From MFD09286-c1 sp963701015 (GTDB taxonomy: Bacteria > Bacteroidota > Bacteroidia > Bacteroidales > DTGW01), in assembly GCA_963701015.1 (NCBI GenBank), contig OY969556.1:1426001-1490000 (forward strand): a DNA stretch of 64,000 nt. Direction: 5' to 3'. Of the stretch, positions 46,335-54,378 are shown piece by piece. How positions within the stretch are numbered: the stretch's first letter is position 1; every line of letters starts with the position of its first letter. A program made the position numbers and the translations under genes. The notes below the pieces were generated by a model. It saw nothing but the letters and a program-made list of their open reading frames with translations. It did no database searches and was not told the origin of the DNA.

Positions 46335-47855
46335 ATGAAGATTGAAATAATGGATACAACCCTAAGAGATGGGGAACAAACTACAGGAGTATCATATACC
46401 GATAGTGAAAAACTCAACATATCAAAAGTACTTTTAGAAGAAGTTAAAATTGATCATATTGAAGTGGCCTCGGCACGTGTTTCGGAAGGAGAATACAAAG
46501 GAGTTGAAACTATAACCAATTGGGCAAAAAAAACAGGTCATCTGGATAAAATTGAAGTGCTTGGTTTTGTTGATGGTGGAAAATCTCTGGATTGGATTAA
46601 CCAGGCTGGCGGAAAATATATCAATCTACTGACCAAAGGTTCAAAAAAACATTGTTTGGAACAATTGCGCAAAACTCCTGAAGAACATGTTAAAGAAATT
46701 AAAGATACAATAGCTTACGCCAATAAATTAGGAATAAACGTAAATATATATTTAGAAGATTGGTCGAATGGCATGCGCAATTCATATGAATATGTTTTGT
46801 TTATGCTTGATTCATTACAATCTGAAAATATTAAGCGATATATGCTCCCTGATACTTTAGGAGTTATGAACCCGGATGAAGCTTATTCCTTTTGCAAGGA
46901 TATGGTGGACAGATACCCAAAATTGCATTTTGATTTTCACGCCCATAATGATTATGATTTGGCGGCTGCAAATGTTTATATGGCAGTTAAAGCCGGGGTA
47001 AAAGGTATCCATACCACAGTAAATGGGTTAGGTGAAAGAGCCGGAAATGTTCCATTATCAAGTGTAGTTGCTGTCGTTAAAGATCAATTAAAAGGCGAAT
47101 TAAGTGTTGATGAATCAAAGTTAACCATGGTTAGTCGGTTGGTTGAATCATTTTCGGGTATTCGCATACCTGCTAATAAACCTGTAATTGGTGAATATGT
47201 ATTTACTCAATGTGCAGGAATTCATGCCGATGGTGATAATAAAAATAAATTATATTATAACGATTTGTTGCCCGAAAGGTTTGGCCGTCAACGTCAATAC
47301 GCATTGGGTAAAATGTCTGGCAAGGCAAATATAAAACAAAACCTTGATGAGCTTGGTATTGAGCTTACTTCCGATGAAATGAAAATTGTTACCAACCGCA
47401 TTATTGAACTTGGTGATAAAAAGAAAAATGTAACACGTGAAGATTTACCCTATATCATTGCTGATGTATTGCAAAGCGAAGCAATTGAAAATAAAATAAA
47501 CATTAAAAATTATAATCTTTCCGTTGCAGATGGGTTACGTTCAGTAGCTACTTTAAAATTAGAAATAGACGGAAAAGATTATGAGGAAACTTCTGCTGGC
47601 GATGGCCAATACGATGCTTTTATGAAAGCTTTGTATCAAATATACGATCAGTTGGGCAAAAAACGACCTGTACTTATTGATTACCTGGTTACAATTCCAC
47701 CTGGAGGCCAAACAGATGCTTTGGTTGAATCTACTATTACCTGGCAATTAGATGACCGTGAAATTAAAACCCGTGGGCTCGATCCCGATCAAACTGTCGC
47801 CGCTATAAAGGCAACTATGAAACTTCTTAATATTTTAGAAAAAGAAAATAAATAG
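46335..47855 (+). CDS. Second LeuA-like synthase (2-isopropylmalate or citramalate synthase)
   Basis: 506 residues of the DRE-TIM acyltransferase family: MDTTLRDGEQTTGVSYTDSEK, the metal motif FHAHNDYDLAAAN, and QCAGIHADGDNK in the catalytic linker. A C-terminal LeuA_dimer-like domain (about 380-500, TSAGDGQYDAFMKALYQIYDQL) is present. It is only distantly like the leuA product. Candidates are a second isopropylmalate synthase or (R)-citramalate synthase (CimA), which condenses pyruvate and acetyl-CoA en route to isoleucine using the same LeuCD and LeuB. The mixed Leu/Ile leader favours a role touching isoleucine, but substrate choice cannot be settled by eye. Homocitrate synthase is less likely here. 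Confidence 0.82.
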   Translation: MKIEIMDTTLRDGEQTTGVSYTDSEKLNISKVLLEEVKIDHIEVASARVSEGEYKGVETITNWAKKTGHLDKIEVLGFVDGGKSLDWINQAGGKYINLLTKGSKKHCLEQLRKTPEEHVKEIKDTIAYANKLGINVNIYLEDWSNGMRNSYEYVLFMLDSLQSENIKRYMLPDTLGVMNPDEAYSFCKDMVDRYPKLHFDFHAHNDYDLAAANVYMAVKAGVKGIHTTVNGLGERAGNVPLSSVVAVVKDQLKGELSVDESKLTMVSRLVESFSGIRIPANKPVIGEYVFTQCAGIHADGDNKNKLYYNDLLPERFGRQRQYALGKMSGKANIKQNLDELGIELTSDEMKIVTNRIIELGDKKKNVTREDLPYIIADVLQSEAIENKINIKNYNLSVADGLRSVATLKLEIDGKDYEETSAGDGQYDAFMKALYQIYDQLGKKRPVLIDYLVTIPPGGQTDALVESTITWQLDDREIKTRGLDPDQTVAAIKATMKLLNILEKENK

Positions 47856-48805
47856 TGACTGGAATTAAAAACATTACAGTTATTGGTATTGGTGGAGTTG
47901 GTGGCTATTTTGGCGGAAAGTTAGCCTATTCACTTTCTCAAAGTAACTCAACAGGTAAACATATCACATTTATTGCACGAGGGAATCATTATAAAAAAAT
48001 TAAGGATTCGGGTTTGAAACTTTTCACAGATGAAGGAACATTTACTTGTAAGCCATCACTTATAACAGAAAATATTTCTTCAATTTCTTCTCCTGATTTG
48101 GTATTGCTTTGCGTAAAAAGTTATGATCTTGAAAACTCAGTTCGACAGCTTGAAAAAGTAATCCATTCTAACACTATAATTTTACCTTTATTGAATGGTG
48201 TTGATATTTACGAACGAATACGTGCAGTTACAAATAATGGTATAGTTTTCCCATCCTGCGTTTATGTGGCATCACATATCGCTGAAGCCGGAAAAGTTGT
48301 TCAGCAAGGGCCGTTCGGCACAATTATCAGTGGAAACACGAAAACTGAGGCTGATTATGATGTTTCGGAACTCATCGAACTATTTAATTCTGCCAAAATT
48401 AATTTTAAATGGATATCAGAACCTTTTAAAGCAATTTGGGAAAAGTATATATTTGTTGCTTCATTTGCGGTTGTTACAGCATATGCAAATAAGTCATTTG
48501 TTGAAGTAACTCAAAACAAAGATTTGAAAAGGCTTATACATGAGGTGATGAATGAAATTATTGCTTTGGCAAATGCCTCTGGAATTAATGTTCCTGAAAA
48601 TATTTTCGAATCATCTTTGGCTAAAGCAAATAATTTACCATTAGATTCTAAAACATCATATCAGCGCGATGTTGAAAAGGGCAGTAAAAACGAAGGGGAT
48701 ATTTTTGGCCAGGCTATCATAAATAAAGGTAAATTATATAATATACCAACACCAACAATTGAAAGACTTTATAATGAAATTCAAAGAAAATTAAACATTC
48801 AATAA
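47855..48805 (+). CDS. 2-dehydropantoate 2-reductase-family protein
   Basis: 316 residues. The N-terminal Rossmann motif IGIGGVGGYFGG binds NADPH. The family's Lys sits in LCVKSYDLE, and the C-terminal domain has KAIWEKYIFVASFAVVTA and KTSYQRDVEKGSKNEGD. Family members reduce ketopantoate to pantoate for CoA synthesis. Ketopantoate derives from 2-oxoisovalerate, the LeuA substrate, so placement inside the leu operon makes metabolic sense, though other 2-oxo acids are possible. It starts with GTG at 47855, whose G is the last base of the preceding TAG. Confidence 0.82.
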   Translation: MTGIKNITVIGIGGVGGYFGGKLAYSLSQSNSTGKHITFIARGNHYKKIKDSGLKLFTDEGTFTCKPSLITENISSISSPDLVLLCVKSYDLENSVRQLEKVIHSNTIILPLLNGVDIYERIRAVTNNGIVFPSCVYVASHIAEAGKVVQQGPFGTIISGNTKTEADYDVSELIELFNSAKINFKWISEPFKAIWEKYIFVASFAVVTAYANKSFVEVTQNKDLKRLIHEVMNEIIALANASGINVPENIFESSLAKANNLPLDSKTSYQRDVEKGSKNEGDIFGQAIINKGKLYNIPTPTIERLYNEIQRKLNIQ

Positions 48806-48823
48806 TTCAAAAATTTTTTAAAC

Positions 48824-49886
48824 ATGGGCAAATCGTATAATATTGCTTTAATTCCCGGTGATGGAACAGGACCGGAAGTAGTTCGTGAAGGTGTAAAAGT
48901 ACTTGAAACGGCTGCAAAAAAATTTGGTTTTAAACTCGATTATTCGAATTTCGATTTTGGAGGTGAACGCTATTTAAGAACTGGTGAAATTTTACCAGAA
49001 TCAGCAATTTCTGATCTTAAAAAGTTCGATTCAATTTTTTTAGGTGCTATTGGTCATCCTGATGTAAAACCAGGTATTCTGGAAGTTGGAATCTTATTAA
49101 AGATAAGATTTGCACTTGACCAATATATTAATCTTCGACCTATAAAATTATATCCAGGAGTAGAAACTCCTTTGAAAGATAAAGGTCGCTAAAGATATTG
49201 ATTTTGTTGTTATACGTGAAAATACTGGTGGAATTTATACAGGTGTTGGTGGGGCCGTACAGGTTGGAACACCCAATGAAGTTGCTACCCAGGTTATGAT
49301 TTATTCAAGACCTATTGTTGAAAGATGTATTCGTTATGCTTATGAATATACTCGTAAACGTAACAAAAGAAAACAATTGACTTTAGTTCACAAATGCAAT
49401 GTTCTTACTTATGCTGGCGACCTTTGGGTTCGTACCCACAAAGAAGTAGGTGATGAGTATAAAGATATTAAACAGGACTATAACCATGTGGATGCCGCAA
49501 ACATGTGGTTTGTAAAATCACCTGAGTTTTATGATGTAATTGTTACAGAGAACCTTTTTGGTGATATTATTACCGATTTAGGAGCTATAATTCAAGGTGG
49601 ACTTGGTATTGCTGCCGGTGGAAATATTAATCCCGAAGGTGTATCAATGTTTGAACCAATGGGTGGTTCAGCTCCCAAATATACCGGAATGAACATTATA
49701 AATCCGCTAGCTGCTATTGGAGCTGCTGGAATGATGCTTGATACTTTAGGCGAAACAGCCGCTGCTTTGGCAGTTGACAAAGCATTAAGTGATGCATTAG
49801 CATCAGGCAAAATTAAAAGTCTTGCTGCCGGTAAAATGGGCATGAGTACTTCCGAAGTAGGAGACTTTGTTACAAGTAAAATATAG
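48824..49886 (+). pseudogene. leuB: 3-isopropylmalate dehydrogenase, frameshifted
   Basis: Two frames together make a complete LeuB. The first (48824-49192, 122 residues) covers MGKSYNIALIPGDGTGPEV to GVETPLKDKG and then hits TAA. The second continues without a gap of homology from AKDIDFVVIRENTGG at 49188 to the end, with DLWVRTHKEV, the metal-site Asp residues in TENLFGDIITDLG and EPMGGSAPKY. One extra C at about 49187 (GGT-C-GCT) explains the shift; without it the protein would be 353 residues, normal length. LeuB makes 2-oxoisocaproate from 3-isopropylmalate. All other motifs are intact, so the lesion is recent or a sequencing error. A downstream start inside the second frame (49296) would lack the N-terminal half and not be active. 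Confidence 0.9.
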
Positions 49887-49906
49887 TAATAAACTTTATT
49901 TTGTAT

Positions 49907-49939
49907 AAAAAGCCACCGTGTTAAATCGATGGCTTTTTT
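49907..49939. terminator. Bidirectional terminator after leuB
   Basis: AAAAAGCCA (49907-49915) pairs with TGGCTTTTT (49930-49938); CG/CG inside and an 8-base loop. A and T runs on both sides allow it to end the leu operon and the convergent exported-protein operon. Confidence 0.85.
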
Positions 49940-49944
49940 ATGAA

Positions 49945-51228
49945 TTACCAATTCGTAGTTACATTCAAAAAGCTGAAGTTACTGGTAAATTTTTGTCCCG
50001 ATGCAGAATGGTAAAGTATGGTGCCGGATAGCATACTTTGGTTTTTTACATTGTATTTTTCCTTATCTAATGGCTGGGCAATGCCGAATGTTATGTCATG
50101 TTTTCCTTTGCCTGAGATTAGAATATTTAAGTTATCAATTATTATCGGGGCATTGTCCCTTCCCCAGTTAATGGTAATTTTTTCAATAGTTGCCGGATTA
50201 TCATATTTCGAAGTTATAGTCATTGTGCATTTCGCACTGGTTATTGTATTTCCATCAGTTGTGGTTGATGAAATATTTACTGCATCGTTGGTGAATATTT
50301 CGGTTTTATTGGCATTTATATCTATGTTGAAACTTTTCTTTGCCTGTGGTCCAAAGTTATAGGCTACTATAACTGCATTTGAAGGGTCGTCATAACAACC
50401 GCTATAATCATATAAAATTTTGCATTCACTTTTACCTGCCTGGATATCGGTAATTTTTGCACAATTTGAAGTAACTTTTGGGCTCATGGCAGTTGTCATA
50501 ATATAATCTCCCAGTTTAAGTGAATAGGTTATTTCGCCCAATTTATTTTCAATGGTATAAATTGAAATTGATTTTAGCATTTCATTTAATTTGGTAATTC
50601 CCAGTTCAGCTTTATCTTTACGTTGATCGAGGAACGATTTTTCGAGGTTTTGTAAACTGCCTAATGCTTCATAAATGCCTTCAACAGCTGTAATTCCACT
50701 AATACCGTCAATAATTGTGTTTAATTGGTCAGTTAGTTCTTTGTCGGCTTTTTCAAATTGTTCTACCAAATCGCGCAATTTTAGTTCGCTGAATGGGTAT
50801 TTTAAATGGTAGTAATATTTAATTACGCCATCCTCGCTTACTTTTTCCCAATAATAATCTTCAACCTGGCTTAATGAAATTCCTTTCAGATAAGAAATAT
50901 CGGCCGATTTCGATTGTGTGGAACTTTCATAATTGTCTATTAAGGAAGTAACGCCATTTGCTGTTTTTTCACTTTGGTAAGTATTGCTGGTGGTTTGAAT
51001 ATTCTCGGCAATAGAAGTAATAATATTTTCTTTAACTTTCAATAATGCTTTATCTCGCGCAGTTTCAATGCTATTTCCCGATCCTACAGCAATAATATAA
51101 TCTTTCACTATTCCATTAACCCATTCAGGACGTTTTTTGCTTTTATCTAAAACTTTGGTTTTTTGAGCAAAAGAATTTACAGCTTGAAATGCAAGAAGCA
51201 TAAAGACAAAAACAATAATTCTTCTCAT
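49945..51228 (-). CDS. Exported LPP20-like protein (427 aa), last gene of envelope cluster
   Basis: A signal peptide (about 1-22, ending NSFAQ) is followed by a region like the LPP20/FlgP fold: KKRPEWVNGIVKDYIIAVGSGNSIETARDKALLKVKENIITSIAENI, where a PxWv motif, a G-S-G turn and an alanine-rich helix are typical. The middle (about 150-240) is helical, and the C-terminal half (about 240-427) is a beta-rich domain (NFGPQAKKSFNIDINANKTEIF ... INWGRDNAPIIIDNLNILISGKG). The first part suggests an outer-membrane-associated structural role. The function is unknown. It starts 8 bp after the 173-residue gene at 51237-51758 and ends next to the terminator shared with leuB. Confidence 0.7.
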   Translation of the reverse strand: MRRIIVFVFMLLAFQAVNSFAQKTKVLDKSKKRPEWVNGIVKDYIIAVGSGNSIETARDKALLKVKENIITSIAENIQTTSNTYQSEKTANGVTSLIDNYESSTQSKSADISYLKGISLSQVEDYYWEKVSEDGVIKYYYHLKYPFSELKLRDLVEQFEKADKELTDQLNTIIDGISGITAVEGIYEALGSLQNLEKSFLDQRKDKAELGITKLNEMLKSISIYTIENKLGEITYSLKLGDYIMTTAMSPKVTSNCAKITDIQAGKSECKILYDYSGCYDDPSNAVIVAYNFGPQAKKSFNIDINANKTEIFTNDAVNISSTTTDGNTITSAKCTMTITSKYDNPATIEKITINWGRDNAPIIIDNLNILISGKGKHDITFGIAQPLDKEKYNVKNQSMLSGTILYHSASGQKFTSNFSFLNVTTNW

Positions 51229-51236
51229 AATTTTAA

Positions 51237-51758
51237 TTATTTATTACTTTCCTTTTCAAAAATTTCACGGAATTTACTTTCGTCAAAATCTGTTTTCAAA
51301 TTACTGTCTGATGAAACCTTACTAGTGAAAGTTCTGAAAAAATCATCTTTTGGAACTTCAATTGCAGTGAATGTTTCATATTTTCCATTTTTAATTTTAT
51401 CAGTTTTTTGACAAACTATGGTTACAAATTTTAATTCTTGGTTAACCGTTTCATTAATAATATTTTTAAAGGAGGAATTTAAATCCGAAGCTTTGGATGT
51501 TTCCATTTGAGAAGTGTAGTTTTCAGTTACCGATTTCATTGTTGAGCCAATTAATGATGACAATATTTGTTTGGTAGATAACAATGAACGATCTTTAGAC
51601 ATAGCCATATCTTTACTTTGGGCAGAACTGCTTGCACGAAAATAATGTGCATCTGATTTTCCATTTTCTTCGCAAGGAATTGTAACTTCCTTTTGTGCAA
51701 ATCCACTGGTAAAAATGAAAACTGAGGCTAAAATGGTTAGTATTTTATTCATCTTCAT
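51237..51758 (-). CDS. Exported LPP20-like small protein (173 aa)
   Basis: A signal peptide (about 1-21, ending SGFAQ) precedes a mature part with one Cys (IPCEENGKSD) and a helix with regular Ser/Ala/Lys spacing (SSAQSKDMAMSKDRSLLSTKQILSSLIGSTMKSV). This is followed by strands FVTIVCQKTDKIKNGKYETFTAIEVPKDDF. The pattern of a helix preceding strands resembles LPP20-type domains but lacks the PxWv start. The function is unknown. It follows a strong terminator (51794-51837), so it may begin a second transcript with the 427-residue gene. Confidence 0.68.
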   Translation of the reverse strand: MKMNKILTILASVFIFTSGFAQKEVTIPCEENGKSDAHYFRASSSAQSKDMAMSKDRSLLSTKQILSSLIGSTMKSVTENYTSQMETSKASDLNSSFKNIINETVNQELKFVTIVCQKTDKIKNGKYETFTAIEVPKDDFFRTFTSKVSSDSNLKTDFDESKFREIFEKESNK

Positions 51759-51786
51759 AATTAAAAATTTTGAATTTGATTAAAGT

Positions 51787-51837
51787 CAAAAAATATAAAG
51801 CTATTCCGCAATAATATATTGTTGGAATAGCTTTATA
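51787..51837 (-). terminator. Strong internal terminator of the envelope cluster
   Basis: TATAAAGCTATTCC (51794-51807) and GGAATAGCTTTATA (51824-51837) form a perfect 14-bp stem with a 16-base loop. On the minus strand the stem is followed directly by TTTTTTGAC. It lies between the 322-residue and the second 173-residue gene, so only part of transcription should pass through. Confidence 0.85.
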
Positions 51838-51857
51838 GATTAATAAATATTATCAGT

Positions 51858-52826
51858 CTATTTAAACCAGGAATCTAGATTTAATGTTTCTCCCTGTTGC
51901 TGGTTTTCTCCAAAAGCTACACCAACCTGACGCGCTTCTTCAATTTGTTGTTTCTGGATATCTACAGATGCATCAAAAACTTTCATTTTAAAGTCCCAGT
52001 CACGTTGATCAAGTTCTTTTATTTTCGCATTAACTTCTGCAATAAACGAATTAACATCAGGCATACAAGAAGCTTGTGGGTCAATTCCTTTTAAAAATTC
52101 AGCAGCTTTAGCAGCGCCATCAGAATTTTGAGCACCAGCCCATGCAGCTTTGGCAGCATTTAATTTTTGCAAACAATTTTGGTCGGCAAATTTCTTATAT
52201 ATAGGAACTGTTGCATCCATTGCTTTAACATAACATTCCTTACAAACATCGGGTATTTGGGTAAGAGTGAAAATTGCTTCACCATATTTTGTTTGGCCAT
52301 CCAAAGCTTCAGCTTTTTTCAGTATAAAATCGCATTGCGAATTGTAATATTCGACAATTTTTTTCTTACCTGTTTCAACCATAACCTTCAATTCAGGAGC
52401 TGTTGTCCTTATAGTTTTTATAGCCTCAATATAAGCTTTGGTTTCATTAGTCCCAATCCCTTTTGCATCAATTGTGGCACTTGAATATTTGGTCATTGTT
52501 TGAGCATCACCAACAAAAAAAGTTACTTCAATTGATAAAGCTATCATAGGTGGAGCTGTTGCAGTGATATCCTTCGATAAAACTGTTACATTGGCAGTTA
52601 TCACAAAACGTGGATTAATAGCATTGCCACCTCGGCCTGATAAAGTTGCAACCTGGTCAATTTTATTTTTCAGCATATTTTTTGCTGCTTCAGGCATCCC
52701 ACTGATATTGGGAACGTAGGTATTAAGGGCAATCCGGGAATAATCATCGGCTTTACCTTCGTTATTCTGACTATAAGAAATATAACTTATAGTAAGAACA
52801 ATTATTGCTAAAATGAGTTTTTTCAT
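51858..52826 (-). CDS. Exported protein of unknown function (322 aa)
   Basis: A signal peptide (about 1-20, ending ISYSQ) is followed by a CsgG/TolB-N-like beginning: DDYSRIALNTYVPNISGMPEAAKNMLKNKIDQVATLSGRGGNAINPRFVITANVTVLSKDITATAPPMIALSIEVTFFVGD. A helical C-terminal half includes TPR-like pieces (QCDFILKKAEALDGQTKYGEAIFTLTQIPDVCKECYVKAMD) and ends in an amphipathic tail (QIEEARQVGVAFGENQQQGETLNLDSWFK). The resemblance suggests a subunit of an outer-membrane-facing assembly. There is no catalytic motif. Confidence 0.68.
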   Translation of the reverse strand: MKKLILAIIVLTISYISYSQNNEGKADDYSRIALNTYVPNISGMPEAAKNMLKNKIDQVATLSGRGGNAINPRFVITANVTVLSKDITATAPPMIALSIEVTFFVGDAQTMTKYSSATIDAKGIGTNETKAYIEAIKTIRTTAPELKVMVETGKKKIVEYYNSQCDFILKKAEALDGQTKYGEAIFTLTQIPDVCKECYVKAMDATVPIYKKFADQNCLQKLNAAKAAWAGAQNSDGAAKAAEFLKGIDPQASCMPDVNSFIAEVNAKIKELDQRDWDFKMKVFDASVDIQKQQIEEARQVGVAFGENQQQGETLNLDSWFK

Positions 52827-52844
52827 AGGTTTGGATTTTATAGG

Positions 52845-53789
52845 TTACTTTTCACCAACAACAATAGTAGCCTGACCTAAACCTTTCATCATTAGCTTAT
52901 TTTGCAAATTGAATGGTGGTTTTTTCAGATAATTCTGCAATCCTTTACAAAAACCACGTGCATCGAGTGCCCTTCCATTTGCATCGAAAAGAGAGATACG
53001 CACCTGTTCAAATAACAGATGGTCAGCAGTTGCATCGGAAGTACTAAAACGACCTTTAACAGTATTTTTTGCAAACCAATCTTCAATTTGGTCACCAATT
53101 TCTTTTCCATCCACTTCAGTTTCAAAATCGTCACTCCATGAATCGAATTTCTTTACGCGAACAATAATTTCTCGTCCATTGGCAAACATATCGTCAAAAT
53201 GTGCCTGAAGTTGGTTATTGAAATTATCCATATTGGCTAAAACAGCTTCCTGCAATAAAACTGGCAATTCAGCTGAAAATGAAGGAGCTCCTGTTCCAGA
53301 GGCAGATGCAATTTGTTTACCGGTATATGGATCAATTCCCTGTAAAACATATGTGACAGATTTTTTTGGCCCAGTTTGATTCACACTCCAGGTAACCTGG
53401 ATAATAATATCGGCCTTGGCACTTTTATTCAATTTGTCTATTGGACTTTCGGAAACACCGCTACCGGTCTTGCTTGTTAAAACTTCATCTTCGGCATTTT
53501 CTTCCGATAATTTTTTTAATTCCTGTTCCAATAATTTACATGGGAAACCACGATCGGCCATTAATTCACTTATTTTAGCAGTAACTAAAAGTAAATCGCT
53601 GCTTCCCTGAATTGCTTTTTTATAATCGGGCAATTCAAGAGATGTTCCCTGGTCATCGAATTTTAACATATAACCATTCTGTTTACACCAGTTGTCACTT
53701 GGAACAACCATTAAAGTAGGTTTTTTAGCCTGTCCGAAAGTTGCTATTGTTACAAATGCAATTGCTAATGCAATAAATATTTTTTTCAT
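52845..53789 (-). CDS. Exported protein, DUF6175-like (314 aa)
   Basis: A signal peptide (1-19, ending ATFGQ) is followed by KKPTLMVVPSDNWCKQNGYM, which I associate with DUF6175 of Bacteroidota. The overall fold resembles the N-terminal domain of TolB/CsgG-like proteins: LLLVTAKISELMADRGFPCKLLEQEL, then SAKADIIIQVTWSVNQTGPKKSVTYVLQGIDPYTGKQIASASG, typical of proteins that build periplasmic rings. The C-terminal part contains two-strand repeats (IIVRVKKFDSWSDDFETEVDGKEIGDQIEDWF). Two Cys in the N-terminal and C-terminal regions may pair. The function is not established to my knowledge. Confidence 0.7.
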   Translation of the reverse strand: MKKIFIALAIAFVTIATFGQAKKPTLMVVPSDNWCKQNGYMLKFDDQGTSLELPDYKKAIQGSSDLLLVTAKISELMADRGFPCKLLEQELKKLSEENAEDEVLTSKTGSGVSESPIDKLNKSAKADIIIQVTWSVNQTGPKKSVTYVLQGIDPYTGKQIASASGTGAPSFSAELPVLLQEAVLANMDNFNNQLQAHFDDMFANGREIIVRVKKFDSWSDDFETEVDGKEIGDQIEDWFAKNTVKGRFSTSDATADHLLFEQVRISLFDANGRALDARGFCKGLQNYLKKPPFNLQNKLMMKGLGQATIVVGEK

Positions 53790-53823
53790 TGTATTATTTT
53801 TTAAGTTTATTTAGAATTTAAAA

Positions 53824-54345
53824 TTAAAATCCAGAATCCATTGCCTTAATTATTCCAGCTTTTTCAAGGTCGGAGCGAAGCTGATCTTTCATTACTGAAA
53901 CTACAACGCCAATTTTATATTCTTTTCCTACTTTTAAACGATCGCCGGCATCAATTGCACCATCATTTGATACTGCAACATATTTATTATAATCGCCACC
54001 GTCAGCAAAGAATTTATCGAAGAATTCGCTATTTTTTTCTTCAACATCGGGACCTGCCAAAGGTTTTTGAGAAGTACAACCTTGTCCGCCACCAACAAAA
54101 CCTTTAAAAATTATACCATGAACAGCATTTTTCTTAGCCTGTGCGATGGCAATTTTTGGTTTTTTTGAATAGGTCCAAACCTTAACAAGATAAGTTCCCT
54201 GAACACCAATACCTACACATTCAATTTCGTATCGATAATCTTCCATATCACGTTTGGCTTTCTTTTTTGCTTGCGAGAAAGTGGAAGTGATTCCAACGAA
54301 AAGGAATGTAAAACTTAGGGCCAGCAATAATAATTTGTTTTTCAT
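53824..54345 (-). CDS. Exported LPP20/FlgP-like small protein (173 aa)
   Basis: A signal peptide (about 1-25, ending STFSQ) is followed by DYRYEIECVGIGVQGTYLVKVWTYSKKPKIAIAQAKKNAVHGIIFKGFVGGGQGC, a strand-helix unit with Ala/Lys-rich helix as in LPP20-family repeats, and a conserved-looking end GKEYKIGVVVSVMKDQLRSDLEKAGIIKAM. Cys residues in the ECVG and GQGC segments may form a disulfide. Probably an envelope structural component; no enzymatic motif. It lies 33 bp from the preceding gene. Confidence 0.68.
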   Translation of the reverse strand: MKNKLLLLALSFTFLFVGITSTFSQAKKKAKRDMEDYRYEIECVGIGVQGTYLVKVWTYSKKPKIAIAQAKKNAVHGIIFKGFVGGGQGCTSQKPLAGPDVEEKNSEFFDKFFADGGDYNKYVAVSNDGAIDAGDRLKVGKEYKIGVVVSVMKDQLRSDLEKAGIIKAMDSGF

Positions 54346-54378
54346 AAAAAAATAATTTAGGGTTAAATAATATGTAAA

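Noticed and set aside
49180..49195. Programmed +1 frameshift in leuB
   Set aside because: No known slippery sequence or stimulating element was seen, and LeuB has no known need for frameshifting; a mutation or sequencing error is simpler.
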